A stretch of DNA of 54,204 bases. Source: Nanobdellati archaeon. GTDB taxonomy: Archaea; B1Sed10-29; JAGVWA01. The notes under the pieces were generated by a model. It was not told the DNA's origin. It worked only from the letters and a program-made list of their open reading frames with translations, and did not search any database. Shown here one piece after another: positions 33,735 to 42,151 of the stretch. How positions within the stretch are numbered: position 1 is the stretch's first letter; the number at the start of each line of letters is the position of its first letter. The stretch covers positions 1 to 54,204 of the forward strand of contig JAGVWA010000014.1 in assembly GCA_018304505.1 (NCBI GenBank), in the 5' to 3' direction. Position numbers and translations under genes: made by a program.

Positions 33735-35408
33735 TTATTCTAGTTCGTGCGCCACCTCATCGGGTATTTCGTCTGCTTCTTCCTCAACCTCTGGTTCAGG
33801 GGCCTCTTCAAGTTCTGCACTGTACTTGGCCTCAATTATCTGTCGCAGTTGCGATTCAAGCCTTTCGGCGCTCTCTCCGGTTATCTTTGCAAGTGAGTCC
33901 GCTACTGGTTTTATGTACATCTCGAGCGTCTTTTTCTTCTGTTCCTGCTCGTACATCTTCTTCTTGCCGGCCACGTATCTGCCGACCTTTCTGCCGACTT
34001 CCATCAGCGCAAGCCGGATTTCCTTTAGCACTTCATCTTCGCTGGCGATGCTTTGCTTTCCAGCGCCAGTGTACGGCACATGGATGCTCGTGAAGTTGAC
34101 CATTATTGTCAGCGGATTTTCAGGTCTGATTTCATAGCGTTTCCAGTCAACGCTTTGTATTGCCTTTGTGATTGCGCAGCCTCCCGAGTCGAACAATAAC
34201 GGCGTCCTGTTTGCAAATCGCATGATTTCGATGTTGTCCTTTTTGGCTTCCCCGAGCTGTTCAAGTTCAGCTTCGCCTACCTTTCCTGATTTTCCCCCGT
34301 AGGCAATGGCAACTTCTATTTGGAATGGGACCCCTCCGCGGAAGATGCCGGCGGGCCTTGTGAGGATGTCCTTGAATTCGGGCGTCAGGATGTTCTCTAG
34401 GGCTTTTTCTAGGTTGTTTTGACCAATGGGAATCAAAACATCGGTCGGTGGGGCGATGAAGGAAATTTTTTCAATGGCTTGGCAAACCTGTTCTGCTTCT
34501 TCCCACCTCAAGTCTTGCGGGCGCTTGTTCATGTCGAACGCAACCCTGTCTTGGATTTCCTTGGTCTTTGCATTACTCATCCTGGTGAATTCTGACTCAA
34601 GGAATGAAGCCACGCTCCGTGCCTTGGTTTTTGTTGCATAGGCCATTAAGTCGCTTGTCTCAAGGCCCTTTGGGTGGGGCTTTGCCTCCTTTGGCTGTTT
34701 TGGGATCTGCCCAGATGCCCGGTCATAGACCGTTGTAATGCTGTCAGGGTCCATATACGTCAGCTTGGCGTGTGGGTTTACGAGCATTGTTCTTCTGATG
34801 TATTCATCAGGGCCTTGTTCTGATTTTTGGTACAGCACGTGTTTCAGTTCTGTCTCTACCCTTGTTCCGCGCATCCTGCCTGAATATATTTTCTCGTCGC
34901 TTATGGCGGCCGAGTTTGTCTTTAAATCAATGGCCACGCGCATTTCGTGTACCTCATTGTTGCCCTGCCCGGTGATGATTTTTGTGGGCTTGCCTGTTGT
35001 CTCCTGCGCGAACATGACTGCGCCAGCAGCCCCGATGCCTTGTTGTCCGCGGGCCTGCTTAAAAACATGAAACTTGGTTCCGGCCAACATGGTGGCGAAT
35101 ACCTTGCCAACAAGTTTTTTCGGTATACCCGGACCATTGTCTTCTACAATTAGCTTGTAGTGTTCATGGCCGAGCTTGTCCAGCTTTACGTAAATTTCCG
35201 GGAGGATGCCTGCTTCTTCGCATGCATCAAGTGCGTTGGTAACGTATTCGTGTATAACCGTCGTTAGGGATACGATCTTTCCGCTGTAACCGAGCATTTG
35301 CCTGTTTTTCTTGAAGAACTCTGCTACGGAGTGCTCTTTGAAATCTTTGTGGATGTTGATTGTTTTTTCTGTGGGTGCTGATTGTGCCTCTGCCACTGAT
35401 AAAGTCAC
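33735..35408 (-). CDS. top6B: DNA topoisomerase VI subunit B
   Basis: Top6B is the GHKL ATPase subunit that gates strand passage. The 557-residue protein has Bergerat-fold boxes: EYVTNALDACEEAG (box N), VEDNGPGIP (box G1), and GQQGIGAAGAVMF (box G2), followed by the H2TH and transducer domains. The C-terminus is acidic. The start overlaps the KH-protein stop by four bases. Confidence 0.97.
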   Translation of the reverse strand: MTLSVAEAQSAPTEKTINIHKDFKEHSVAEFFKKNRQMLGYSGKIVSLTTVIHEYVTNALDACEEAGILPEIYVKLDKLGHEHYKLIVEDNGPGIPKKLVGKVFATMLAGTKFHVFKQARGQQGIGAAGAVMFAQETTGKPTKIITGQGNNEVHEMRVAIDLKTNSAAISDEKIYSGRMRGTRVETELKHVLYQKSEQGPDEYIRRTMLVNPHAKLTYMDPDSITTVYDRASGQIPKQPKEAKPHPKGLETSDLMAYATKTKARSVASFLESEFTRMSNAKTKEIQDRVAFDMNKRPQDLRWEEAEQVCQAIEKISFIAPPTDVLIPIGQNNLEKALENILTPEFKDILTRPAGIFRGGVPFQIEVAIAYGGKSGKVGEAELEQLGEAKKDNIEIMRFANRTPLLFDSGGCAITKAIQSVDWKRYEIRPENPLTIMVNFTSIHVPYTGAGKQSIASEDEVLKEIRLALMEVGRKVGRYVAGKKKMYEQEQKKKTLEMYIKPVADSLAKITGESAERLESQLRQIIEAKYSAELEEAPEPEVEEEADEIPDEVAHELE

Positions 35409-35947
35409 CTTCTCATTTTCTGTCGCTTGTATTTCTCTACGAACTTGATAACGTTCGGAATGGGTGTGCCTTCGATGATTTTAGAAACAGCTTCCTTTGC
35501 TGCGTTCACATCTTCTATTTCTCCGAGGATAGTTACTAGATTGTTGTTTATAATTATTTCCGTGTCTGTCAACTTCGACAAGTACGCCCTGACTTTGCCT
35601 TCGGTTCCAATGAGGCGTGATTTTACCCGGCTTAACTCTTTGTCAGAATCGCCAACCGCCTCGGCTAAATTGACTTGTCCTGTGTAGTATTGTGGATTTT
35701 CTAGTTTATAAGCTTTTTGCGGTGCGATTCCGCCGGCTATCGCCTTTATCACTTCACGCGCCTGGATGCCTTTCAGTGCATCGTTTTCAATGTTCCTGAT
35801 TAGGTTGACCTCTCCGGTTTCTGAATTGATTTCCAACTTCACCGTGAAGCGCCTTTCGATCTCGTTTTTTGTCTTGCCCTCTTTTCCGATAAGTACGGCG
35901 ATTCTGTCCCGCGGGACCTTGAGCATGTCAACGATCTTTTCTTCCAT
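35405..35947 (-). CDS. KH-domain RNA-binding protein (Dim2/Pno1-like)
   Basis: Dim2/Pno1-type proteins help mature the 3' end of 16S rRNA and work with RIO kinase. The 180-residue protein has two KH motifs: IAVLIGKEGKTKNEIE (about 17-32) and RLIGTEGKVRAYL (about 109-121). ATG 35947 gives MEEKIVDMLKV. It sits between the HAD and top6B genes; rio1 is two genes away. Confidence 0.92.
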   Translation of the reverse strand: MEEKIVDMLKVPRDRIAVLIGKEGKTKNEIERRFTVKLEINSETGEVNLIRNIENDALKGIQAREVIKAIAGGIAPQKAYKLENPQYYTGQVNLAEAVGDSDKELSRVKSRLIGTEGKVRAYLSKLTDTEIIINNNLVTILGEIEDVNAAKEAVSKIIEGTPIPNVIKFVEKYKRQKMRR

Positions 35948-35977
35948 GTAGTTCATCTTTTCATTTGGCTAACATTA

Positions 35978-36613
35978 TTATTCGATGTACCTAAGCAGAT
36001 CTGTTAGTTTTTGTATTACTATGTTAGCGCCTGCTCTTATTAATTCTTCTTTTCTATGCGTCCCTGTTGTTATGCCAATAGCTTTTCCGCAGCCTGCGTT
36101 CCTGGCCCCCTGCATGTCGAATTCATGATCTCCGACGAACCAGGCCTCTTCTGGTTTTACGTTTAATTTGTCGCACGCCATTAATATGGGTGCAGGGTCG
36201 GGTTTAATGACATTTACGTCGTCCTTTGTGACAACAACGTCGACGGGCAATGGGATCTTGTCAATGAATATGTCGTTTATTTCCTTTGTCCGGGTTGTTA
36301 CAAAAGCGGCCTTTATGCCCTTGTTTTTCAGTTCACTCAGCGTCTCATTTGCCCCGGGCAGCAAATTAAGCGTTGTGTCCTTGTAAGCTGCGTGGTAGGC
36401 TTTCCTGAATTCCTCTGCCTTGTCTGCGCTGTCAGGCAGTATCTGCTTGAAGCCGCTTTCAACGCTTTTTCCTATGATGTGCTTGTAAATCTCATCTTTG
36501 GTGATTTCGCGCACGCCGATTCTGACGCATGCCTTTTGCATCGCGCTCACGACGCCGTGCAGATCCAGAATGGTTCCGTCAACGTCGAACAGTACTGCTT
36601 TTGGATTCGTCAT
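35978..36613 (-). CDS. HAD-family hydrolase (phosphoglycolate phosphatase-like)
   Basis: HAD phosphatases use an Asp nucleophile. The 211-residue protein has motif I DVDGTILD (Asp9, Asp11), motif II VTT(R), motif III Lys in KP, and motif IV VGDHEFDMQGARNAG. A small alpha cap is inserted after motif I. The substrate is unknown. The start overlaps the RIO1 stop (ATGA). Confidence 0.9.
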   Translation of the reverse strand: MTNPKAVLFDVDGTILDLHGVVSAMQKACVRIGVREITKDEIYKHIIGKSVESGFKQILPDSADKAEEFRKAYHAAYKDTTLNLLPGANETLSELKNKGIKAAFVTTRTKEINDIFIDKIPLPVDVVVTKDDVNVIKPDPAPILMACDKLNVKPEEAWFVGDHEFDMQGARNAGCGKAIGITTGTHRKEELIRAGANIVIQKLTDLLRYIE

Positions 36614-37335
36614 TCCAACACCTGCTTTATTACCTTTGCATGGTCGAATGGCACCTTGTACTTCTTTGCGATTTTTTCAATTTCTCGCAGGTCCCTCTCA
36701 AGGAATTCGCGTGACATTGGATGCTCAATGCTGACGCCCTGGCCAATGTCGATGATCACTGGCTCATTGTTGTTCATTAGCACGTTGAAATCATTCAAGT
36801 CTGCGTGCACCAGCTTGGCCTTTTTCCACAATGCAATGACGGAATCGATTAGAAATTGTACTACGTCGGCTGGTTTCTCCGGCTTTGTGTACTTCAACAA
36901 CGGCGCAGCATTTCCATCATCAGTGTCTATGAACTCCATTAGCAGGACGTTGTTGAAAAAGCCGAAGGCATGAGGCACCCTTACCTTGGCATGTGTTGCC
37001 TCAATTAAATTCCGGAATTCCTTTTGGCACCACACCTTGACGATGCCCCTTTTGGTTCCGCGGATTTTTTCAAACCGTGGGTCGCCTTCGATGTAGTCTG
37101 TCATGTGATGGAAACCCGTGGTTTCTATCCTAAAAATCTTGACCGCGCGGTAAGTTCCGTCGGCGGCTGTGGCCCGGAACACGTCGGCTTCCTTGCCCGT
37201 GCTGATCGGAAAGTCCAGCGACGCGATCTGGTTTTTACCAAACACCTTGAGCAAGGCGTTGTTTGTGTAGTTGTCGAAAACGCGCTCTCGGATCTTGAAG
37301 AACTCCCTGCCTCTGTGGATCTCTTTTTCGCTCAT
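36610..37335 (-). CDS. rio1: RIO1-type serine kinase
   Basis: RIO1 is an atypical kinase or ATPase that acts late in small-subunit maturation. The 241-residue protein has a RIO-type P-loop (ISTGKEADVFRA), the ATP Lys in YRAVKIFRI, the catalytic loop LVHADLNDFNVLM and the metal motif VIIDIGQGV. ATG 37335 gives MSEKEIHRGR; earlier in-frame codons are rejected. It heads the rio1-HAD-KH-top6B-top6A run, and aIF1A, its usual neighbour, is at 52857. Confidence 0.94.
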   Translation of the reverse strand: MSEKEIHRGREFFKIRERVFDNYTNNALLKVFGKNQIASLDFPISTGKEADVFRATAADGTYRAVKIFRIETTGFHHMTDYIEGDPRFEKIRGTKRGIVKVWCQKEFRNLIEATHAKVRVPHAFGFFNNVLLMEFIDTDDGNAAPLLKYTKPEKPADVVQFLIDSVIALWKKAKLVHADLNDFNVLMNNNEPVIIDIGQGVSIEHPMSREFLERDLREIEKIAKKYKVPFDHAKVIKQVLE

Positions 37336-37427
37336 GGATATGTTATTGAAAATTGAGGTTAAAAGGGTTAGCTTTAAATACCATTTGCGCAAGAAATATA
37401 TGATACGTTCATAATGGAAAATGCCGA

Positions 37428-37718
37428 ATGTGGAACATTGTAACAGTTAATCCCGGCGAGGACCCAGAACGGTACTCGGAGCTTCAGGCAGAGATCGAGA
37501 GACGGAAGGGGGTACGGTTAGGGGATAATTCCATTGAGTATCCAGTCCCTGGAAGCGTTATAATAAAGATGAGTGACGGGCGGATCAAGGAGCGCATCGA
37601 TGGGGATGGTGGGGATCACTTCAGTGGAAGACTGTGGACTTACCAATTGATGATCAACAGGAACGAGCCGAATGCGGATCAATTCAGGGAAGCGCTAAGG
37701 TTGGCCAAAGGAGAATAA
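37428..37718 (+). CDS. Met-Trp small protein
   Basis: This is a 96-residue protein starting MWNIVTVNPGEDP, with a helix (residues 15-27) and beta-rich middle. Function unknown. A TATA box at about 37391-37398 fits a very short leader. After its TAA stop the same frame remains open and protein-like for another 29 codons (PQIGQINYGLSVGHEVNDF...), so the gene may once have been longer. Confidence 0.6.
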   Translation: MWNIVTVNPGEDPERYSELQAEIERRKGVRLGDNSIEYPVPGSVIIKMSDGRIKERIDGDGGDHFSGRLWTYQLMINRNEPNADQFREALRLAKGE

Positions 37719-37895
37719 CCGCAAATCGGTCAAATCAATTATGGGCTATCCGTAGGGCACGAGGTTAACGATTTTGTTGAGGCCTTTGCAGAATCGATAA
37801 AGAGGTAAAAGGCGGCTGGCCTTTTGTGTGCTAGAAGCACACACTACGATGTAGTAACAAAAGGTTTATATATCTGTTTTGCAATAATTATAAGC

Positions 37896-38198
37896 ATGTG
37901 GAGTGTTGGTTGCGGTCAGGAAAATACGGCTTATCTTATAGACAAAGATGCAAATGGGAAACCAATAACAACATTCAGGAAACGGCTTTTTGATGATGAT
38001 ATGAAGCGCATTCCATGGTACAAGGGCGCTTGGGAACAGCGTGATGGTGGCCCTGATTTTAATGATGGGGGCAAAGAGATAAGCGAGGGATACACGCCAG
38101 TGCGGGGATTTTTAAAAAAGAGGGAACTTGAAAGTGACAGAAGGATACACAGAGACATAGCGTATCTTCAGCATGTTGAATGTGAATTTGGGTTATAA
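37896..38198 (+). CDS. Met-Trp small protein
   Basis: This is a 100-residue polar protein starting MWSVGCGQENTAYLIDKD. The TATA box at about 37864-37872 sits 25 nt upstream, so the mRNA is leaderless at ATG 37896, which decides against 24 earlier in-frame codons. A GTGTGC/GCACAC hairpin lies before the promoter (about 37826-37845). Function unknown. Confidence 0.6.
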   Translation: MWSVGCGQENTAYLIDKDANGKPITTFRKRLFDDDMKRIPWYKGAWEQRDGGPDFNDGGKEISEGYTPVRGFLKKRELESDRRIHRDIAYLQHVECEFGL

Positions 38199-38221
38199 AA
38201 GATTTAGTTCTATGCCGTGAG

Positions 38222-38933
38222 TCATTTTTTATTCTTTCGCATGGTCTTATCAAGCTCGAGATGGTAAATCGTACGCAGTCGAGCGGTCTTTCTTTTAAAC
38301 ACCCTCCGCCTTTTTACCAATTGCCGGGATATACTTATTTTTTCACTGTTGGTCAAGGTAGGGTCATATTTTAAACGGTTTTGCAACGGGGCCACAAATT
38401 TTCTATGCGCGTTTTTAATCTTATTCACATATTTTTTAAGCCGTCTTACTTTCCAGACGGGCATAACGACTGGCTCTCCGCGTACATAAATATTGGCCCG
38501 TCTTGTGAGTTCTTGCCCATGCCTTAATCTCTCCAGCAAGGTGGGCTTTAGTTCAGGAAGCGTCCTTTGTAAGACGTCTTCAGGGGGTATGATAGCAGTG
38601 CGGAATTTTCTTTCTATTTTTGGTATGACTATTGGTTTTTTAGGCGGCACTTCTGTTTGTTCAATTTCTGAACCAGGGGTGACTCCTGTTTGAGTGCTGC
38701 TTTGAGCTTGAGTTCCTTGTTGCGCTTTTCTTTTAAGCGTGAAGACAAAAATCCCTAAACCCCGTGCTTCAGCATCTGTTATTAATGGATTTTGAATAGC
38801 TTCTAGCCCGGCTTGTTTCTGCTTGTCGTCCTGGGCTAGCTTAGCATCTTTTTCAGCTTTTTCGCGCGCCTTTCTTTCGTCTAGTTGTTGCCATGTGTTT
38901 TGTCATCTGTATTGTCTGAGGCACATGAGACAT
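38222..38933 (-). pseudogene. Frameshifted basic coiled-coil protein
   Basis: An intact open frame (38222-38650, GTG start) encodes a 142-residue basic protein. The same frame stays open upstream to about 38908 without any start codon and reads as a plausible charged helix (ERKAREKAEKDAKLAQDDKQ). ATG 38933 lies in another frame and reads MSHVPQTIQMTKHMATTRRK before a stop. A single indel near 38875-38890 would make one protein of about 235 residues. Function unknown. Confidence 0.45.
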
Positions 38934-38950
38934 TGTAACTTAGCTGACCA

Positions 38951-39073
38951 CTAGCTTTTTTTGATTTTCAACAGAACTCGTTTGGTTGTGAAATCCGCGT
39001 GTTGGAGACCAGGTGTGGGATACCTGGTCTCATTGCGTTTGAGGTTCATTTCGTAGTTTATTTTTTCAGCCAT
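38951..39073 (-). CDS. Possible 40-residue basic protein
   Basis: The frame from ATG 39073 reads MAEKINYEMNLKRNETRYPT and ends KIKKS. A TATA box at about 39104-39111 and AAAGGGA upstream support expression. A 10-bp perfect hairpin (39005-39031, GAGACCAGGT/ACCTGGTCTC) lies inside the frame, so this could instead be a structured RNA or terminator. Confidence 0.35.
   Translation of the reverse strand: MAEKINYEMNLKRNETRYPTPGLQHADFTTKRVLLKIKKS
39005..39031. other. Strong 10-bp hairpin
   Basis: GAGACCAGGT and ACCTGGTCTC pair perfectly around a 7-nt loop. It has no T-run on the plus side. It lies in the possible 40-residue frame and may be a terminator, RNA structure or regulator site. Confidence 0.4.
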
Positions 39074-39178
39074 TTTCCCTTTCGGGCAATATAGTTACTC
39101 AGGTCAGGGTATATAAAGATTCCTAGTTTTTGTCAAGACCAGGGGGTAGTTACATTGCTGGCTTTTGAATCGGGAAAA

Positions 39179-39961
39179 TTAAGTGTTCATAATTTTAGAT
39201 TGTCTTAGTATTTTCTTAGGGTCCAGGGCCATTATTTCTTTCCAAGTTACATTGGGGCTTCTTTTCATGAACTCCTTTATTATTTGGTATCCAATTGAGT
39301 AGCCTGTCCACAAGGGATATTCACTGCTTCCAAAGAACACCTGCTGGAATAGCTTGTGACTTTTGGAGTTCAATTTGCTTTTTAATTTCTTTAGCTGCGC
39401 CTTGCTTTCATTTCTTGATAATGCGCTGGCCCACGGCGCGGTCTTTCCGCCAACAACGTTCTCGCGGTAGTGTTCTGCCATGCCCTCATAGATGATTGCA
39501 TCTAGAATAGAGTTGTTGGCTATTGGGTATTTTGTTATTGAATGACAATACTCATGTGCTATCGTTTCCCGTAGGCTGGTTTTCCACCCCGCTGTTCCGG
39601 TGATGAATATGTTTATTGTGTTGGTTCATGGGCAGTATCCGTTAACCCCATTCATTTTGTTTTTCACAAATTCAGAAAAGCAGGGGAACACGTTAACGTA
39701 TGTTACTGTGTGTGGTTTGCTGGTGACGTTTTCGCTTTGGCATTTTTTTATGGTATGGATAACGATTTTTTTTATTTCTGTTTGGTCTAATGGGATGGGC
39801 TTTACTTTTCCGTCCGGGTCAATCTTTTCTTCTAAATGCATCTTAAGCGCTTTTTTGGTTTTCCAGCCAGCATACCCGTTACCCGATTTTTGTACTTTTT
39901 TGAGGATCTCTTCCAGCGCGCGTTTGCCCTGTGACCGCGTGTCGATTATTTGTATTTTCAT
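39179..39961 (-). pseudogene. Zinc-metallopeptidase-like gene interrupted by one in-frame TGA
   Basis: The frame from ATG 39961 to 39179 would encode about 260 residues with a single TGA at 39626-39628. Coding continues in the same frame past the stop (INIFITGTAGW, then TIAHEYCHSITKY). HEYCH at 39542-39556 is a HExxH zinc motif, and the whole resembles DUF2268-type predicted proteases. The two halves can be read as separate open frames (39626-39961, and 39179-39481). Nonsense mutation, read-through or sequence error are possible. Confidence 0.6.
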
Positions 39962-40145
39962 TTTTGGTGCGCCCCTGAAGGTGCAGGGAGAAATTCAGAA
40001 CGCCCAAATTTGCATATGGGCGTTTGCTGCCCCGTTGCGTAGCAACGGTGCGGATCTGCTTTTCTACAGCAAATTTGCTGAGAAATCGAAAAAGCTTTGC
40101 TTTTTCGTATTTTCCCCAAGCTTTTGCCAGTGGGCAAAAGGCTGG
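39962..40145. repeat. Hairpin string downstream of tRNA-Leu
   Basis: On the minus strand, just after the tRNA-Leu 3' end, lie consecutive hairpins: CTTTTGCC/GGCAAAAG, CGAAAAAGC/GCTTTTTCG, CAGCAAATTTGCTG, CCGTTGC/GCAACGG and AACGCCC/GGGCGTT. No coding frame fits. It resembles the DNA after tRNA-Ser in style. Confidence 0.65.
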
Positions 40146-40422
40146 TGCAGGGAGAGGGAGTTTCCCAAGGAAGCCCATCTGCCCCTAAAAACCATGGCAC
40201 TTCGCCGCAAGGCGAAGGTGGCATTTCAGGACTTGACAGAACGCTTGCGCGTTTGTCAAGCCCGAAAAAACCCTAGTGGGTTTTTTCAGGGGTCAAGGGG
40301 ATGAAATCCCTTGTTTTGAACCCTCGTAGGCACTGAGCCAATGGATGTCGCATGCGCGGCGAGCCCATTTCTGGGTTCGCCTGATCTTGAGTCCATCCCG
40401 TTTTCCGCTCCGGCATCCCTGC
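40146..40422 (-). tRNA. tRNA-Leu(CAA) with two introns, one of 155 nt in the T-loop
   Basis: Exons: 40386-40422 (acceptor GCAGGGA to CTCAAG), 40315-40346 (A38, stem TCCAT, variable arm, T-stem GAGGG, TTCAAA) and 40146-40159 (T, CCCTC, TCCCTGC, A). Joined, they give an 83-nt class II tRNA with anticodon CAA. Intron 1 (40347-40385, 39 nt) is at 37/38. Intron 2 (40160-40314) sits in the T-loop between positions 59 and 60. Its borders form bulge-helix-bulge: T-stem, helix TTC/GAA, bulges AAA and ACT, helix CAAGG/CCTTG. A TATA box near 40448-40456 precedes it. A standard tRNA scan would probably miss this gene. Confidence 0.85.
40160..40314 (-). repeat. Hairpin-module intron of tRNA-Leu
   Basis: The intron is a row of hairpins: CAAGGG/CCCCTTG, GAAAAAACCC/GGGTTTTTTC, CTTGACAAACGC/GCGTTCTGTCAAG and CTTCGCC/GGCGAAG. 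The third module matches those after tRNA-Ser and tRNA-Thr almost base for base, in the same orientation relative to the tRNA. Confidence 0.75.
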
Positions 40423-40530
40423 GTTACTCAGATTGTGCTTTTGTGCCTATAAATACGTTTACATCCAGTTAGGGCAAAGCGTAAGTTTAATAAGCAGTAA
40501 ATATGCAAATATTTAGTGTAGGGGATAATA

Positions 40531-40890
40531 ATGTGGTTTACAACTAATGGTTATGCAACGGGGAAAAGGTTGAGGGGTTATATGGGCACAGCACATGGCT
40601 CAAATAACCATGCGGAAATAATGACGGCTGCCGAGGCGTTCTCTAACGAGATAGGTTATGCTGAAACAGATGAAATCCTTGACGACGATGATTGGTTCAT
40701 GATTAATCAGTTCATAGACCACTATGATGCCTGTGTCAAGCCGCGTGTAGCGGAAATTATGCAGGGGGTTGTAGAAGAGCCATTTATGTGTAGATTGGAA
40801 ACAGGGCCAAGCGGATCACAAGTTTCAACTACCCCTGTGTCAACTCAAAAGCTGAGTGATCTACGTACCACCCGTTGGGGTACGGATTAG
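40531..40890 (+). CDS. Met-Trp small protein
   Basis: This is a 119-residue acidic protein starting MWFTTNGYATGKRL. A helix with many Glu and Asp (ETDEILDDDDWF) lies mid-protein, and the C-terminus is Ser/Thr-rich. AGGGGAT precedes ATG 40531; TATA-like elements lie near 40500. Function unknown. Confidence 0.6.
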   Translation: MWFTTNGYATGKRLRGYMGTAHGSNNHAEIMTAAEAFSNEIGYAETDEILDDDDWFMINQFIDHYDACVKPRVAEIMQGVVEEPFMCRLETGPSGSQVSTTPVSTQKLSDLRTTRWGTD

Positions 40891-40923
40891 GTAAACGAGG
40901 ATTAATTGACGGTGGTGACTCAT

Positions 40924-41145
40924 GTGTGGACAGAACGAGAAAACGATGAAGACCCTGACCGCATCAGCAAACTAAGCAAACCGGCACACGAAAAGTTCTG
41001 TGCTTGCCGTGAATGTACGACAGCCTTGCTCAATAGTTGCCCGCCGGGCAACGCAAGGCCGAGAATGGTTGAAATGTTTGGGTATCAACGGCTCCCGTCA
41101 AAAGGCGGACTGCTAAGGCACCCGGTAACAGGCGAGGTCCTGTAA
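40924..41145 (+). CDS. Met-Trp small protein with GTG start
   Basis: This is a 73-residue protein starting MWTERENDEDPDRIS. Start GTG 40924 lies about 7 nt after GGTGGTGA, a good ribosome-binding site; the earlier TTG 40906 has none. Four Cys (CACRECTTALLNSC) suggest a small zinc or disulfide site. It follows the previous Met-Trp gene by 33 bp. Confidence 0.55.
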   Translation: MWTERENDEDPDRISKLSKPAHEKFCACRECTTALLNSCPPGNARPRMVEMFGYQRLPSKGGLLRHPVTGEVL

Positions 41146-41196
41146 CTCCTGCAATGGGTTTTTCCTGCAGGGGGTTTTCTGTTTCGGATTTTTTGC

Positions 41197-41304
41197 TCAG
41201 GATGCTAACACAGGAATGCTTTTCGAGGCCAGCAAGGCCATGAATAAAATAAAGCCTATGCAAACCCCGACAAGGAAATGAATCATCTGTTCTGCTTTTG
41301 TCAT
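41197..41304 (-). CDS. 35-residue single-helix membrane protein
   Basis: This frame, too short for usual gene calling, reads MTKAEQMIHFLVGVCIGFIL, then FMALLASKSIPVLAS, a single membrane helix. AAGTGAG lies before ATG 41304. It follows the lipoprotein hydrolase by 22 bp on the same strand, so co-expression is likely. A CTGCAGG...CCATTGCAG hairpin near 41146-41175 may end the transcript. Confidence 0.5.
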   Translation of the reverse strand: MTKAEQMIHFLVGVCIGFILFMALLASKSIPVLAS

Positions 41305-41326
41305 TCTAACTCACTTCAATTCTGCG

Positions 41327-42151
41327 TCACGTTTTTAGCCAATCAATTATTTCCTGCTTTACGCCGGGCTGTGTTGTAAGCAAGTTTGTTCCGTGCCCGC
41401 CGCTCTCGAAAATTCGGATTTTGTTGTCCTGGTTCTTCATCGCATTGTCGATGGTCTGCACAGTTGATGCAGAGTATTCGTCATCAAAGGCCGCAATGAG
41501 GAACGCCGCGCTTTTGTATTCCGGCGCCACGGGGCCGATGTTGACCCCACGGTAATCAATTCCGGGAGACAGCAGCACGATCTTTTTTGTACCCTGGCTA
41601 ATGGCACCGTAAATCAGCGCGAGGTTCGCCCCGATTGACGCACCGACCAGCGCATCAGGTTGCATGCCCTGATTTTCAAGGTACTGCACTGCGGCCTCAA
41701 TGTCCCTTACCGAGTTCTGGAAGTCCGGTGGCCCCATAATTTGCCAGCTCCTGATCTGCATTGTCGATTGGCCGTGCCCGCGCATATCGATACTGAGGGC
41801 ATTGAAGCCCTGCTGCTGCAGCTGCCGGGCAAAATCCTCGTACGCCTTCCTGTCGGAAGAGAGCATGTGCACGAGCACCACAGACCTGTTTGTGTCAGAA
41901 TTTGAATACAGGGTTCCGAAAATCGCGACCCCGTCAGTGGTTACAAAGTTCACGACCTGCTCGCCGAGTTTTCTGTTCTGCTTAGTGTAGTTAATCTCCC
42001 CTGATGCAGCGGCACCATGGTCTTGTACGTCTTGGTCTTGTACGTCCTGCGACGCCGGGGTTTGTATGCACGCGCTCAGAAAAACCATTGCAAGCAGTGC
42101 AAGCAGCGACACAACCACGGGAAAACCAACGTTAAGTTTCACGTGTCTCAC
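41327..42151 (-). CDS. Lipoprotein alpha/beta hydrolase
   Basis: This is a secreted or anchored alpha/beta-hydrolase fold enzyme. The 274-residue protein has a signal peptide with a lipobox-like LSAC (Cys28), a low-complexity QDVQDQDVQD linker, the oxyanion region VVLVHMLSSDR, Ser in GASIGAN, an acid near AFDDEYS and His in GGHGTN. The substrate is unknown. Start GTG 42151 directly follows the upstream stop, with AGGTGA about 7 nt before. Confidence 0.85.
   Translation of the reverse strand: MRHVKLNVGFPVVVSLLALLAMVFLSACIQTPASQDVQDQDVQDHGAAASGEINYTKQNRKLGEQVVNFVTTDGVAIFGTLYSNSDTNRSVVLVHMLSSDRKAYEDFARQLQQQGFNALSIDMRGHGQSTMQIRSWQIMGPPDFQNSVRDIEAAVQYLENQGMQPDALVGASIGANLALIYGAISQGTKKIVLLSPGIDYRGVNIGPVAPEYKSAAFLIAAFDDEYSASTVQTIDNAMKNQDNKIRIFESGGHGTNLLTTQPGVKQEIIDWLKT

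Noticed and set aside
39626-39628. Genome-wide use of TGA as a sense codon
   Set aside because: Several well-defined genes (ThiI companion, L1, RIO1-HAD overlap) end with TGA at ATGA junctions, so TGA is a normal stop here.
39962-40314. Protein-coding frames through the hairpin region
   Set aside because: The DNA is dominated by perfect hairpins and tRNA exons, and the frames have no start signals.
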